Assembly (NCBI GenBank): GCA_963697525.1
Contig: OY969087.1
Location: 3,224,001 to 3,288,000, forward strand
DNA: 64,000 nt
Source: Bradymonas sp963697525
Lineage (GTDB): Bacteria > Myxococcota_A > Bradymonadia > Bradymonadales > Bradymonadaceae
Direction: 5' to 3'
The notes beneath the pieces were generated by a model, which had not been told where the DNA came from, did not search any database, and was given only the letters and a program-made list of their open reading frames with translations. Positions 1-9,357 of this stretch are shown one piece after another. The translations under genes were made by a program, and so were the position numbers. How positions within the stretch are numbered: position 1 is the stretch's first letter; the number at the start of each line of letters is the position of its first letter.

Positions 1-619
1 GCGGCGCTGCCGTTGGTGCCGGCGGGGACCAAGGTGTTCATGATTGTCGAGCTCTCCCAGGGCAACGGCGGCCAGTTTAGCATCGACCTGTCGGCGACTG
101 CCGAGAGCTGCCCGGCCGGGCTGCGTAGCTGTACCTCCGGCGAGCTTAAGGTGTGCAGCGGCGGCAGTCAGAAGCCAGACCTTCGGCTGTGGCGACACCT
201 GCTCGACGGCGACGGCGTGTGCCGGAAACTCCTGTGGCGACGCCATCCAGGTCACCCAGTCGCAGACCTTTACCGGTGACCTGGGGGCCTATTCGAGCAC
301 CTTCGACTTCGACGGCGCGTCGCTTTGTCAGGCGCCCAATGGCTCGAGCATCCCGACGCCGGGGGCCGACGTGGTCTTCGAACTGCCCAACCTGACCACC
401 AGCGATACGGTCAACATCGACGCGGTGAGCAACGACAACAACCTGAACGCCGTCTTCATCATGAAAGGCGGCTGCGGCCAGCCGCTGCAATGCTCGCGGG
501 TGGTCGGCGATCAGAGCGCGTTCGATTTCACGCCGGCCTCCGATGGGACCTACTACGTGGTCATCGACAAGACCACTCAGTCGTCGGGCCCGTTCTCCTA
601 CACGTTTACCTACAAATAG
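1..619 (+). pseudogene. Secreted beta-sandwich (PPC-like) surface protein, 5'-partial and frameshifted
   Basis: The 3' end of a larger gene that begins before the window. The first part reads in frame 1 (AALPLVPAGTKVFMIVELSQ...) and includes a short Cys-containing linker ending CSGGSQ. The second part reads in frame 2 (SQTFGCGDTCSTATACAG...) and runs to the TAG at 617. The two halves join sensibly if one base, probably an A near 165-178, is removed. The Cys-rich linker followed by a roughly 110-residue domain ending in SGPFSYTFTYK resembles the PPC-type (pre-peptidase C-terminal) beta-sandwich repeats of large myxobacterial surface proteins. This could be a real mutation or a sequencing indel. 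The exact function is unknown. Confidence 0.55.
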
Positions 620-676
620 ACCGACTCATCCTTCCCCCGCCACATGAATATGGTGGCCTAAACGGCACTTGGAGCA

Positions 677-3109
677 ATGAAAATGACAACACGCGGCACC
701 AGAACAGTTGGGGGGTGCCTCGCCTTATTGGTCGCCGGCCTCATCTTCGGCCACGCCACACAGGCGCGTGCAAATTGGAAGTGGAAAGATCCCACCACCA
801 GCCAGGCCTGTAATCCCGACGGCGGCTCGGACGTGCAGATGCTGCCGCCGCCCAGCGTCATGCTCATGCTCGACCAGTCGGGCTCGATGGGCTGGATGGA
901 CCCTATCAGTTCCACCGTGTGTCACTGCTCGTATACCGCGAGCGTCCACGACTGGAATTATTGCGACTACACCAGCGGCGAGTACTGCTCGAAGGAATGC
1001 GGCAGTTGGTTCACGTTTTGGGGGCACAAGTTGTGGTGTTGGTACTACACGGATGCGTACCATCCGGTAAGTAACCTGTCGTCAGCGTTCTGCGGCAAGA
1101 ATTGTACGAGCGCGTCGGATTGCATCAGTCGCGCAAATAGCCTGGTGGGAAACCAGGTGAGCAACTACTGCGGAACACGTAACTTGTCGGCAACACTGCG
1201 TAGCTACAACCACACACTTTCAGGCGGTTTCAACGCCATCGGCGCGGACTCGTCGGCCATGTGCGGCAACCTCGCCGACAGTAGGGTCTCCGGCTATTCC
1301 AATGACTACAGCATCACCTCTGCTTCCAGCGACTACTGTTGGTCGGCCACGACCACCAAATGGGAAGTCGCCAAGAGCGCGATCAACGCCGTGGTCTCGG
1401 ACATGACCAGCTCCGACCCCGATCAGGTCCAGTTTGGCCTGGGGCTGTTTCATTACAGCGGCGCCTCGATCAAGACCAACGCCCGGGCCAATAATGGTCC
1501 AACTATTGCCTCGATCCTCAAGAACAACGGCCCCGGCGGCGGCACGCCGACCCGCGCGGCGATCGACACCATGAGGAATAGCGCGACCATCCAGAACGCC
1601 TCGGGCGCGAAGGCCGGCGTGCTCATCACCGACGGCTACCCCAGTAGCTCGTGGGACAACGTCATCGCGGCGGCTTGCCGGCACCGGCAATCGGCCCCCA
1701 TGTACGTGGTCGGATTCGGTGGTGGCACCAACGTCGCCTTCAACAATACGTTGGCCGCCGCCGGTGGCACGGGCACCTGTCAAAGCGGCGGAGATCCCTG
1801 TGCGGCGGGCTCGCACCAGTACAGCTCTTGGTACTGGGACGGAAAATGCTCCGGAAGTAAACAGGCCGACAATGCCCAGGCGCTGATCAACGCGCTGTCG
1901 CAGATCGTCAACCAGGTCTCGTGCACCTTCCCGCTCAGCGCCTTCACGGGGTCTTCGTCGACCCAGGTGTGGGATCAGTCGCGCCAGGGCTGCGCCGCCG
2001 ATGACTACGAGTGTCTGAAGATCATGTTGAAGGGCTACGAGCGGCTGCACTACGTCACCTACAGCGACCCGACGGGGACGGCCGAGATCGGCTGGCGATT
2101 TGCCGACAGCGCTCACAAGACAATCAAGATCTTGAACCGCGCTGACGACAGCCGGGTCACCGGTGACTATTGCAAGAATATCCAGGACGGTCTGGTCCAC
2201 AACCCCACCGGCAACGACGTCTCCATTCACCTGGCCTGCATGTGCCAGAAGCCCACCTACCATGGCTGTGGCGGCCAGGCCGATTTCTGCTACCGCGAGC
2301 CGTCGACGTGTACGGGGCCGGGCACCTGCGAGTGCAACGTGGGCACTTGGAGTTGCAACCAGGGCATGGACCGTTGCAACCAGGCGAGCTCGTGCAGCGC
2401 CAGCCAGAAGGTCAACGCCGGTCAGGTCGGCAACTCGTGCTCGGCGGGTCAAGGCGTCTGCGCTTCGACGGGCGCGTATTACTGCGCCTCCAACGGCACC
2501 GTCCAATGCAGCGCGACGCCCAACAACGGCGCGGCCACTCAGGAGGTCTGCGACGGCCAGGACGACAACTGCGACGGCATCGTCGACAACGTCGGATGGA
2601 CCGGCAGCACGATGTGTCACGTCACCAGTAACTGCGTGTACGTCGACGGCAAGCTCGTCCATTCGGCGACCCTCAACGAGGGAAGCTCCACGAGCACGAT
2701 GACCTCGGCCTCGAGTTGTCCGCAGACCGATCCGTCCTTCGCCGACGAGACCAACCGCTGCAGCGTCGGGTTTGCGTCGTGCTCGAGCGGCGGCAACGTC
2801 CAATGCGACCTGATGCAGCCGATGCCGGAGGTGTGCAACGGCCTCGACGACGACTGCAACGGTAGCATCGACAACCTCGGCGACAGCCGTCATTACCTGC
2901 AATCCAATGGCTACGGCTCGTACCCGTCGTTCCCCAGCCAGGGCAACCAATTCTCGGCGGCGGCGTGCTACAAGCGCGACGTGTGCATGTGCGACAACGG
3001 CCACGACTCCATCGCCGGCACCGACTTTAGCTCTTACCTCAACGCCTGGGCGAAGAACCCGGCCAATCCCACCCCGCAGTGCTACTGCGGCGCCGGGTTG
3101 AGTCAGTAA
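677..3109 (+). CDS. Secreted VWA-domain protein with MopE-type metal-binding repeats
   Basis: 810 residues. An N-terminal signal peptide (hydrophobic core about residues 11-28, ending ATQARA) indicates export. A von Willebrand A domain follows, with the MIDAS motif DQSGS at residues 66-70 and a Rossmann-like core to about residue 420. After a Cys-rich region there are two copies of the MopE/Cys-Asp motif, EVCDGQDDNCDGIVDN (about 625) and EVCNGLDDDCNGSIDN (about 717), a known putative metal-binding repeat. Cysteine is very abundant, suggesting disulphides and an extracellular location. GGAG sits only 2 nt before ATG 677, so the in-frame ATG at 683 may be the true start. Likely a surface adhesin or binding protein; the ligand is unknown. 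Confidence 0.8.
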   Translation: MKMTTRGTRTVGGCLALLVAGLIFGHATQARANWKWKDPTTSQACNPDGGSDVQMLPPPSVMLMLDQSGSMGWMDPISSTVCHCSYTASVHDWNYCDYTSGEYCSKECGSWFTFWGHKLWCWYYTDAYHPVSNLSSAFCGKNCTSASDCISRANSLVGNQVSNYCGTRNLSATLRSYNHTLSGGFNAIGADSSAMCGNLADSRVSGYSNDYSITSASSDYCWSATTTKWEVAKSAINAVVSDMTSSDPDQVQFGLGLFHYSGASIKTNARANNGPTIASILKNNGPGGGTPTRAAIDTMRNSATIQNASGAKAGVLITDGYPSSSWDNVIAAACRHRQSAPMYVVGFGGGTNVAFNNTLAAAGGTGTCQSGGDPCAAGSHQYSSWYWDGKCSGSKQADNAQALINALSQIVNQVSCTFPLSAFTGSSSTQVWDQSRQGCAADDYECLKIMLKGYERLHYVTYSDPTGTAEIGWRFADSAHKTIKILNRADDSRVTGDYCKNIQDGLVHNPTGNDVSIHLACMCQKPTYHGCGGQADFCYREPSTCTGPGTCECNVGTWSCNQGMDRCNQASSCSASQKVNAGQVGNSCSAGQGVCASTGAYYCASNGTVQCSATPNNGAATQEVCDGQDDNCDGIVDNVGWTGSTMCHVTSNCVYVDGKLVHSATLNEGSSTSTMTSASSCPQTDPSFADETNRCSVGFASCSSGGNVQCDLMQPMPEVCNGLDDDCNGSIDNLGDSRHYLQSNGYGSYPSFPSQGNQFSAAACYKRDVCMCDNGHDSIAGTDFSSYLNAWAKNPANPTPQCYCGAGLSQ

Positions 3110-3140
3110 CCTTCGCTAGTCGTGGCGACGTGATGTGGCT

Positions 3141-3169
3141 GGCCGCGATCTCCTCGTGAGATCGCGGCC
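3141..3169 (+). terminator. 12-bp perfect hairpin after the VWA gene
   Basis: A perfect 12-bp stem (ggccgcgatctc / gagatcgcggcc) with a 5-nt loop lies 31 nt after the stop of the VWA gene. No proper T-tract follows (only gccgtttc), so termination activity is inferred from position and symmetry. Confidence 0.5.
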
Positions 3170-3237
3170 GGCGCCGTTTCTTGCGCCGCGTTTGCCCTCC
3201 GCTATGATGAGGGCAGTCGCAGTGAACGGAGAAAGCA

Positions 3238-3726
3238 GTGCGTTGTCAGAAGTTTGGACGAATGGGGACGAGGATGTGGGGCGTGGCGTTGGCCGCCGCG
3301 CTGGTGGTGGGGTGTTCGACCGGGTACGACGCCTCGCGTATTCGAAAGCCCGACGGCGATCTCGTCACCCACCGGGTGGCCAGCGGTCCCGACGGGCGCA
3401 AGCATCGGCTCAGCGGGGACGCGAGCTGGTACGGCAAGCAATTCCAGGGGCGTCTGACCGCCTCCGGAGAGCGCTACGATATGTATCGATTTACAGCGGC
3501 CCACAAGACCCTGCCGTTTCACACCATCGTACGGGTCATCGAGCCCAAGTCACACAAGTCCGTGGTCGTGCGCATCAACGACCGGGGGCCGTACCACACC
3601 GGACGGGTCATCGATCTGTCCTATGCGGCGGCGGTGGATCTGGGGTTGGTCAAGCACGGCGTGGAGCACGTCGAGCTCAAGGTCTTGCAGTGGGGGGATG
3701 GGTCGCGGGTGCACGCGAAGAAGTGA
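3238..3726 (+). CDS. RlpA-like septal/cell-wall lipoprotein (double-psi beta-barrel)
   Basis: 162 residues, starting at a GTG preceded by GGAG 6 nt upstream; ATG 3262 is an alternative. A lipoprotein signal with lipobox LVVGC (Cys26) predicts a lipid-anchored envelope protein. Residues about 55-155 carry the RlpA/DPBB fold: GDASWYGKQFQGRLTASGE, then the HKTLPFHT and VVVRINDRGPY motifs, with GRVIDLSYAAA at the end. RlpA proteins are septal ring lytic transglycosylases that cleave glycan strands lacking stem peptides. There is no SPOR domain, so this is the short form. The predicted catalytic Asp of NDRGP is present. Confidence 0.9.
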   Translation: MRCQKFGRMGTRMWGVALAAALVVGCSTGYDASRIRKPDGDLVTHRVASGPDGRKHRLSGDASWYGKQFQGRLTASGERYDMYRFTAAHKTLPFHTIVRVIEPKSHKSVVVRINDRGPYHTGRVIDLSYAAAVDLGLVKHGVEHVELKVLQWGDGSRVHAKK

Positions 3727-3762
3727 TCTGCGGGGGCGTGGAGTGCCACGCCCCCGCAGATC
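3725..3762. terminator. Perfect 17-bp hairpin between convergent genes
   Basis: A perfect 17-bp inverted repeat (gatctgcgggggcgtgg / ccacgcccccgcagatc) with a 4-nt loop overlaps the rlpA-like stop codon and lies 7 nt from the end of the convergent thiolase gene. It has no T-tract on either side. Position and symmetry suggest a bidirectional 3'-end structure. Confidence 0.6.
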
Positions 3763-3769
3763 GAGCGGG

Positions 3770-4948
3770 TTACTTGATGCGCTCGAACAGCCCGGCGGCG
3801 CCCATGCCGCCACCGATGCACATGGTGACCACGCCGTAGCGGCCGTCCTGCTCCTCGAGGGCGCGCAGGATGGTGCCGGTCATGCGCGTGCCCGACACAC
3901 CCAGCGGGTGGCCCAGGGCGATGGCGCCGCCGTTGACGTTGAGCTTGTCCATGTCGATGCCCAGCTCGCGCGCCGAGTACACCGACTGGCTGGCGAAGGC
4001 CTCGTTGACCTCGAACAGGTCGATGTCGTCGACGGTCAGCCCGTGCTTGGCGAGCAGCTTGCGCGTCGACGGCACCGGGCCAATGCCCATGATCTCCGGG
4101 GGCACGCCGGCGACCTGGAAGCCACGGTAGTAGCCCATGGGCTCGAGGCCGAGCTCATCGGCCTTCTGCTTGGACATCACCACCACGGCGGCGGCGCCGT
4201 CGGTCAGCGGGGAGGCGTTGCCCGGGGTGACCGTGCCGTTCTTGCGGTCGAAGACCGTGGGAAGCTTGGCCAGCACGTCCATGGAGGTGTCCGGCCGGGG
4301 GCCGTCGTCCTTGCTGACGGTGACCTCTTTGGGGGTGCCGTCGTGGTTGATCACCTCGGTGTGTACCCCGATGACCTCGCCCTGCATGAAGCCGCGCTCC
4401 CAGGCGTCGACCGCGCGCTCGTGGCTGCGGAAGGCGAATTGGTCCTGGTCCTCACGGCTGATGTTGAAGCGCTTGGCCACGTTCTCGGCGGTGGTCCCCA
4501 TGGGGATGTAGATCTCGGGGTGCTCCTCCATCATCGTGGGGTTGGCCGACGGCTTGTTGCCGCCCATGGGTACCATGGTCATGGACTCGGTGCCCCCGGC
4601 GATGGCCACGTCGATGGCGCCGATCATGATGCGCTCGGCGACCTGCGAGATGGTCTGCAGCCCCGAGGAGCAAAACCGGTTGACGGTCATCGCCGGCACG
4701 GTCTCGGGAAGACCCGCCATCAGCGAGGCGATGCGGGCGACGTTCATGCCCTGCTCACCCTCGGGCATCGCGCAGCCGAGCACCACGTCTTCGATGTCCT
4801 CGGCTTTGAGGCCCGGGGCGCGCTCCAGGGCGGCCTTGATGGCCTCGGCGGCCATGGTGTCGGGGCGCGTGTCTTTGAGAAGGCCCTTGCGCGCCTTGCA
4901 AAAGGCCGTGCGGGCATACGAGACGATGACAACTTCTCTGGTTTCCAT
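3770..4948 (-). CDS. fadA: Acetyl-CoA C-acyltransferase (thiolase)
   Basis: 392 residues, full length for a degradative thiolase. It catalyses thiolytic cleavage of 3-ketoacyl-CoA in beta-oxidation. The nucleophile Cys93 is in VNRFCSSG, and the C-terminal catalytic elements NEAFA, GGAIALGHPLG (His) and CIGGGMG (Cys) are all present. It lies 67 nt downstream of the multifunctional hydratase/dehydrogenase in the same orientation, the usual pairing for the two halves of the fatty-acid oxidation complex. The cytoplasmic enzyme probably acts on medium- to long-chain substrates, but chain-length specificity cannot be read from the sequence. Confidence 0.95.
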   Translation of the reverse strand: METREVVIVSYARTAFCKARKGLLKDTRPDTMAAEAIKAALERAPGLKAEDIEDVVLGCAMPEGEQGMNVARIASLMAGLPETVPAMTVNRFCSSGLQTISQVAERIMIGAIDVAIAGGTESMTMVPMGGNKPSANPTMMEEHPEIYIPMGTTAENVAKRFNISREDQDQFAFRSHERAVDAWERGFMQGEVIGVHTEVINHDGTPKEVTVSKDDGPRPDTSMDVLAKLPTVFDRKNGTVTPGNASPLTDGAAAVVVMSKQKADELGLEPMGYYRGFQVAGVPPEIMGIGPVPSTRKLLAKHGLTVDDIDLFEVNEAFASQSVYSARELGIDMDKLNVNGGAIALGHPLGVSGTRMTGTILRALEEQDGRYGVVTMCIGGGMGAAGLFERIK

Positions 4949-5015
4949 TTCGGATCTCCGTGTATCTGTCGAAACGCCGTTGATTGTAACAAACGGCGTC
5001 GCGTATTTGTGCCTA

Positions 5016-7394
5016 TTAGTTACGCAGCGGCTTGTTGTGCATCAGCATATGCTGCATGCGATCCTGGCTCTTCTCCTCGCCGCACAGCGACAGGAACGCC
5101 TCGCGCTCCAACTCGAGCAGGCGCTCCTCGCCGGTGAGCACGGCGCGGCTGGTGTCGCCGCCACACAGCACGTTGGCCAGCGTCTTGCCAATCTTGCGGT
5201 CGTAGGCCGAGATCTGGCCCTGACCCTCCATGCTGTACAGCATCATGTCGATGGTGGCGACGCCGTCGCGGCCGGGCAGGCGGAACTTGGTCTCGCGCGG
5301 CGGCTTGAAGCCGCTCTCGTACAGGCCGATGACGCGCTGTTTGGCCTGGTGGAGCCGGTGGCCGGCGTTGAGCGAGATAGTGTCAGTCTCCTTGAGGAAG
5401 CCGGCCTCGCGGGCCTGCTCGGCGCTGCGAGACACCTGCGCCATGCCGATCTGCATGAACACTTTCTGCAAAAACGACAGCGCCTCGAAGTCCTTGTCGG
5501 CCGCGTGAGGCCCGAAGATGTTGCGCATCAGGGCGAGGTTGCCGCCGCCGCCGGGGATCAGCCCGACGCCGACCTCGACCAGGCCCATGTACAGCTCGCC
5601 GCTGGCCTGCACGGCGTTGGCGCCCAGGGTGACCTCGGCGCCGCCGCCCAGGGCCATGCCCTGCGGGGCAGCCACGACCGGCTTGGACATAAAGCGCATG
5701 CGCTGGTTGGCGTGCTGGAAGCGGTCGACCATCTCCTCGATGTCGTCCCAGTTGCCCGCGCGCGCGTTCATCAGCACCAACATCAGGTTGGCGCCGGCCG
5801 AGAAGTTGTCGGCGCCGTTGCCGATGACCAGCCCGCGCCAGTCGCCGTTGTCGACCTCGTCGGCGGCGCGCTCCATCATCTCGATGATGTCGTTGTCCAC
5901 CGAGTTCATCTTGGTGTGGAACTCCAGCAGGGCGACGCCGTCGCCCATGTCGTAGAGGCTGGCGCTGGAGTTGCCGTCGACCTTCTTGTCGGAGCGCTTG
6001 AGCACCTCGATGCTGACTTCGCGCTCGTCGGTGGGCACCGGCTTGTAGGACTTGGAGTCGGGGTCGTAATACTCGCGGGTGGCGCCTTCCCAGCGGTAGA
6101 ACGACTCGTGGCCGGCCTCGATCATCTGGTCGACCCAACTGGGCAGCTCGATGCCTTCTTGCTTCATCTGGTCGACCGACCATTTCAGCCCGATGGCGTC
6201 CCAGGTCTGGAACGGTCCGAGCTTCCAGTTGAAGCCCCAGCGCATCGCCCGGTCGACGTTGACCACGTCGTCGGCGATCTCACCGAGGCGCCGGGCGGTG
6301 TAGGCCAGCGAGCGGTAGGTGGCCGCGCGGGCGAAATCGGCGGCTTTGTCCTCGCCCTCGCGAATGACGTAGCGGATCTTGTCGGCCGCCGAGCCCTTGG
6401 CACCCGACAGGCTGGAGAAGTCGCTCTTGTCGCGAAGCTCGTACTCCATCTTGTCGGGACGCAGCGCGCAGATGCCCTCGTCGGTCTTCTTGTAGAAGCC
6501 CTGGCCGGCCTTGCTGCCCGTCCAGCCCTTGTCGACCATCTCGCGCAAAAAGCCGGGGACCTCGAACACGTCGCGGTCTTCGTCCTCGGTGAGCGTCTCG
6601 TAGCAGTTGTCGGCCACGTGCACGAAGGTATCCAGCCCGACGACGTCGCCGGTGCGGAAGACCGCCGACTTGGGCCGACCCATGGGCTTACCGAAGACCT
6701 GGTCGACGTCCTCGATGGTCAGCTCGAAGTCGCCCATCAGGTGCATGATGCTCATGATGCCGTGCACGCCGATGCGGTTGGCGATGAAGTTGGTGGTGTC
6801 CTTGCCGAACACGATGCCCTTGCCGAGCACGTCGCGGCCGAACTCGACCATGGTGGCGGTGACCTCGGGGTCGGTCTTTTCGGCTTCGACCAGCTCGAGC
6901 AGCTTCATGTAGCGCACGGGGTTGAAAAAGTGCGTCACCAGGAAGCGCTGCTGGAAGGCGTCGTTGCGCCCCTCGAGCATGCCCTCGATGGACAGCCCGG
7001 AGGTGTTCGACGTGATGATCGTCTCGGGGCCGGCGTGCGCCTCGATCTTGGCGAAGGTCGCCTGCTTGATGTCCATGCGCTCGGGCACCGCCTCGACCAC
7101 CCAGTCGGCGTCGGCGAGCACGTCGAGATCGTCCTCGATATTGCCGGGGGTAATCAGGCCGAGATCGCGCTTGGTGAACATCAGCGCCGGCTTGCTCTTC
7201 TTGATCAGATCGATCGCGCCGGTGGCAATCTTGTTGCGAAAGGCGGGATCCTCGGGATTGTCGCCTTCGCCCGGCTGGGGCACGATGTCGAGCAGGTGAC
7301 AGGGGATGCGGGCGTTGGCCAGGTGCGCGGCGATGCCGCGTCCCATGACCCCCGCTCCGATGACGACCGCCTTCCGAATGCGCTTGGTAGCCAT
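5016..7394 (-). CDS. 3-hydroxyacyl-CoA dehydrogenase / enoyl-CoA hydratase (FadN-type)
   Basis: 792 residues from an ATG preceded by GGAAAGGA; the open frame reaches 7490 but the Rossmann start MATKRIRKAVVIGAGVMG fixes the N-terminus. The domain order is NAD-binding dehydrogenase (GAGVMGRG, residues 9-200), dehydrogenase C-terminal domains (about 200-450), then a crotonase domain (about 470-690, with GADNFSAGANL and GMALGGGAEV). This order is the reverse of E. coli FadB and matches FadN of Bacillus. The protein performs hydration and oxidation of enoyl-CoA in beta-oxidation; the downstream thiolase completes the cycle. Confidence 0.93.
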   Translation of the reverse strand: MATKRIRKAVVIGAGVMGRGIAAHLANARIPCHLLDIVPQPGEGDNPEDPAFRNKIATGAIDLIKKSKPALMFTKRDLGLITPGNIEDDLDVLADADWVVEAVPERMDIKQATFAKIEAHAGPETIITSNTSGLSIEGMLEGRNDAFQQRFLVTHFFNPVRYMKLLELVEAEKTDPEVTATMVEFGRDVLGKGIVFGKDTTNFIANRIGVHGIMSIMHLMGDFELTIEDVDQVFGKPMGRPKSAVFRTGDVVGLDTFVHVADNCYETLTEDEDRDVFEVPGFLREMVDKGWTGSKAGQGFYKKTDEGICALRPDKMEYELRDKSDFSSLSGAKGSAADKIRYVIREGEDKAADFARAATYRSLAYTARRLGEIADDVVNVDRAMRWGFNWKLGPFQTWDAIGLKWSVDQMKQEGIELPSWVDQMIEAGHESFYRWEGATREYYDPDSKSYKPVPTDEREVSIEVLKRSDKKVDGNSSASLYDMGDGVALLEFHTKMNSVDNDIIEMMERAADEVDNGDWRGLVIGNGADNFSAGANLMLVLMNARAGNWDDIEEMVDRFQHANQRMRFMSKPVVAAPQGMALGGGAEVTLGANAVQASGELYMGLVEVGVGLIPGGGGNLALMRNIFGPHAADKDFEALSFLQKVFMQIGMAQVSRSAEQAREAGFLKETDTISLNAGHRLHQAKQRVIGLYESGFKPPRETKFRLPGRDGVATIDMMLYSMEGQGQISAYDRKIGKTLANVLCGGDTSRAVLTGEERLLELEREAFLSLCGEEKSQDRMQHMLMHNKPLRN

Positions 7395-7659
7395 AGACTT
7401 GCTTCCTTTCCGTAAGGTCGTTGAAACGAGAAAAAATTCATCAGTTGCGAGACACGCACGCGCGCCGACAGATTCCACCGGCCGACGCACGAATCACGCG
7501 CAAATGAACGGTGATTCAGCGCCTTCCTTATAGTTGGGTGAGCGCAGCCCGGTCAAGCGTTGGGCAGTTCGCGCTCGGCTGGACGCGACCGGCACGAGCG
7601 CCTAGTGTTGGCTCGCACGCGGTTCACCACATGTAACCACAACTAAGCAGGGAGCTACC

Positions 7660-8382
7660 ATGAATCTGAACGACGTCGAGATCACCTGGCTGGGCCACGC
7701 GACTTTTTTGTTCGAATACGACGGTAACAAAATCCTGCTCGATCCGTGGCTTGCGGGCAACCCCAAGTGCCCGCAGGAGTACCACGACCTGGAGCCCGAC
7801 CTGGTGCTGATCACCCACGGCCACTCCGACCACATCGGCGATGTGTTCAGCGTCGCCGAGCGCTCGCAGGCACAATTCGTGGGCATCTTCGACCTGACCA
7901 GTTGGTTGGCCACCAAGGGGATCGACGGCGAGCGTCTGGTGGGCATGAATAAGGGCGGCACGGTCGATCTGGACGACTTCGGGGTGTCCGTGACCATGGT
8001 CGACGCCCACCACTCCTCGTCGTTTGCCGACGAAAACGGCCGGCCCATCTACCTGGGCGAGCCCGCCGGCTACGTCATCGAATTCGACTCCGGGTTGAGC
8101 GTGTACGCCGCCGGCGACACCTGTCTCTTTGGGGACATGGAGTGGATCGCCGAGCTGTACGCCCCCGACCTGGCGATCCTTCCCATCGGCGATCACTTCA
8201 CCATGGATCCCGTCCAGGCGGCCTACGCCGCCGAGTTGACCGGCGTCGAGGCGGTCATCCCGTGCCACTGGGGCACGTTCCCGCTGCTGACGGGCACGCC
8301 CGAGGACCTCGAAGAGGAACTCGAGGCGCTGGAGGTCGATGTCGACGTCCTCGCCATGGAGCCCGGACAGACGCTGTCCTAA
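7660..8382 (+). CDS. MBL-fold metal-dependent hydrolase (UPF0173 type)
   Basis: 240 residues with a good SD (GGGAG). The metallo-beta-lactamase fold is shown by WLGHATFLFE at the start, the zinc-binding motif THGHSDHIGD, a mid-protein VDAHHSSSF, AAGDTCLFGDM and the final PCHWGTF histidine. Length and motifs fit the UPF0173/YtkL group of small hydrolases of unknown substrate, which are cytoplasmic. It is divergent from the beta-oxidation operon across a 265-nt gap and is not obviously functionally linked to it. Confidence 0.85.
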   Translation: MNLNDVEITWLGHATFLFEYDGNKILLDPWLAGNPKCPQEYHDLEPDLVLITHGHSDHIGDVFSVAERSQAQFVGIFDLTSWLATKGIDGERLVGMNKGGTVDLDDFGVSVTMVDAHHSSSFADENGRPIYLGEPAGYVIEFDSGLSVYAAGDTCLFGDMEWIAELYAPDLAILPIGDHFTMDPVQAAYAAELTGVEAVIPCHWGTFPLLTGTPEDLEEELEALEVDVDVLAMEPGQTLS

Positions 8383-8390
8383 TTGAGCTT

Positions 8391-8455
8391 GAATTCCCGG
8401 CCCGCAGCGACTAGCAAGAGCGCGTCGCCGGGCCGGGCGTCACGGGAATTTCACG
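8391..8455. terminator. Imperfect long hairpin after the MBL gene
   Basis: gaattcccggcccgcagcgac pairs imperfectly with gtcgccgggccgggcgtcacgggaatttc around a short loop, just after the MBL gene stop and before bolA. There is no T-tract. It could act as a terminator or a processing site. Confidence 0.35.
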
Positions 8456-8476
8456 CCAGCCAGTGAGTTTAAGCCA

Positions 8477-8725
8477 ATGATTGAGCCGGAAGAGATTGTC
8501 GCCAAGATTCAAGCATCTCTGACGGATGCCGAGGTTCACGTGGTGGACCTGACGGGCACGCGAGATCACTATCAAGCCACGGTTATTTCGCAGGAGTTCG
8601 CCGGCAAGCCACTCATCAAGCGCCACCGCATGGTGTACGCGGCGCTCGCCGACGAGATGAAGGGCCCCATTCACGCCCTGACCCTCGAGACGTACACCCC
8701 CGAGCAGTGGCAAGAGCAACAGTAA
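8477..8725 (+). CDS. BolA family protein
   Basis: 82 residues, typical for the BolA/IbaG family. The family signature is visible: VVDLTGTRDHYQATVISQEF followed by LIKRHRMVYAALADEM, which includes the conserved His of the Fe-S ligating loop and the RHR(M/V)VY helix. BolA proteins form [2Fe-2S]-bridged heterodimers with monothiol glutaredoxins, and a CGFS glutaredoxin gene lies 44 nt downstream, which strongly supports the assignment. No strong SD precedes the ATG. Confidence 0.92.
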   Translation: MIEPEEIVAKIQASLTDAEVHVVDLTGTRDHYQATVISQEFAGKPLIKRHRMVYAALADEMKGPIHALTLETYTPEQWQEQQ

Positions 8726-8769
8726 GCTTGGCGCACCCTCGCTGAACACACGTTGTTGGAGGAAGCATC

Positions 8770-9180
8770 ATGAGCGACGAAAAGAAAAAGATTTCCCTGC
8801 CGATCGCCGGCGCCGAGTCCGCCCCGGCCGAGGCCCCCAAGAGCCGTCAAGAAGGAGGCGACGTGCTCTCGGAGATCGAGAAGATGGTCACCGAGAACAC
8901 GCTGGTTCTGTTCATGAAGGGCTCGCCCCAGCAGCCGATGTGCGGTTTTTCGGCGCGCGCCTCGGCGGTGTTGTCGTCGTACGGTCGCCCGTATTACGCC
9001 GTCAACGTGTTGGCCGACGCGGAGATCCGTCAGGGGATCAAGGAGTACGGCAACTGGCCGACGATCCCGCAGTTGTACATCGGCGGCGAGCTGGTGGGCG
9101 GCTCGGACATCGTCATGCAGATGCACGAGTCCGGCGAACTCGACCAGATGATCGCGGAGGCCTTCGGCGACAACGCCTGA
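8770..9180 (+). CDS. grxD: Monothiol glutaredoxin, Grx4 (CGFS) family
   Basis: 136 residues. A polar extension of about 38 residues precedes the monothiol glutaredoxin domain. The active-site motif is CGFS in QQPMCGFSARA, and the glutathione-binding elements WPTIPQLYIGGELVGG and the following SD are present. The protein binds a [2Fe-2S] cluster with glutathione and delivers it to targets, working with the BolA encoded immediately upstream. The ATG has a good SD (GGAGGA). Cytoplasmic Fe-S trafficking is the likely role. Confidence 0.93.
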   Translation: MSDEKKKISLPIAGAESAPAEAPKSRQEGGDVLSEIEKMVTENTLVLFMKGSPQQPMCGFSARASAVLSSYGRPYYAVNVLADAEIRQGIKEYGNWPTIPQLYIGGELVGGSDIVMQMHESGELDQMIAEAFGDNA

Positions 9181-9357
9181 GGCCAACAGGCGGCTGTCCC
9201 GACGCCTCTTGACATGGGGCGGCTGCCTCTCTAGTGTTCCGCACCTTCCGAGACCTTGCCGACGCAGGGCCTCGTATATTTTGCGAGCCGGGGCGCCCGC
9301 CAGTAGATTCGGCGCCCACAAACGAAGTTGGTTTTTCCAAGAGACGACTAAGGAACG

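Noticed and set aside
1220..3004. 594-codon minus-strand open frame
   Set aside because: Shadow of the VWA/MopE gene; no recognisable motif.
4536..7415. 959-codon plus-strand open frame over the hydratase/dehydrogenase gene
   Set aside because: Shadow of a well-recognised FadN-type gene on the minus strand.
8411..8749. Minus-strand open frame over bolA
   Set aside because: bolA on the plus strand has clear family motifs and a Grx4 partner.
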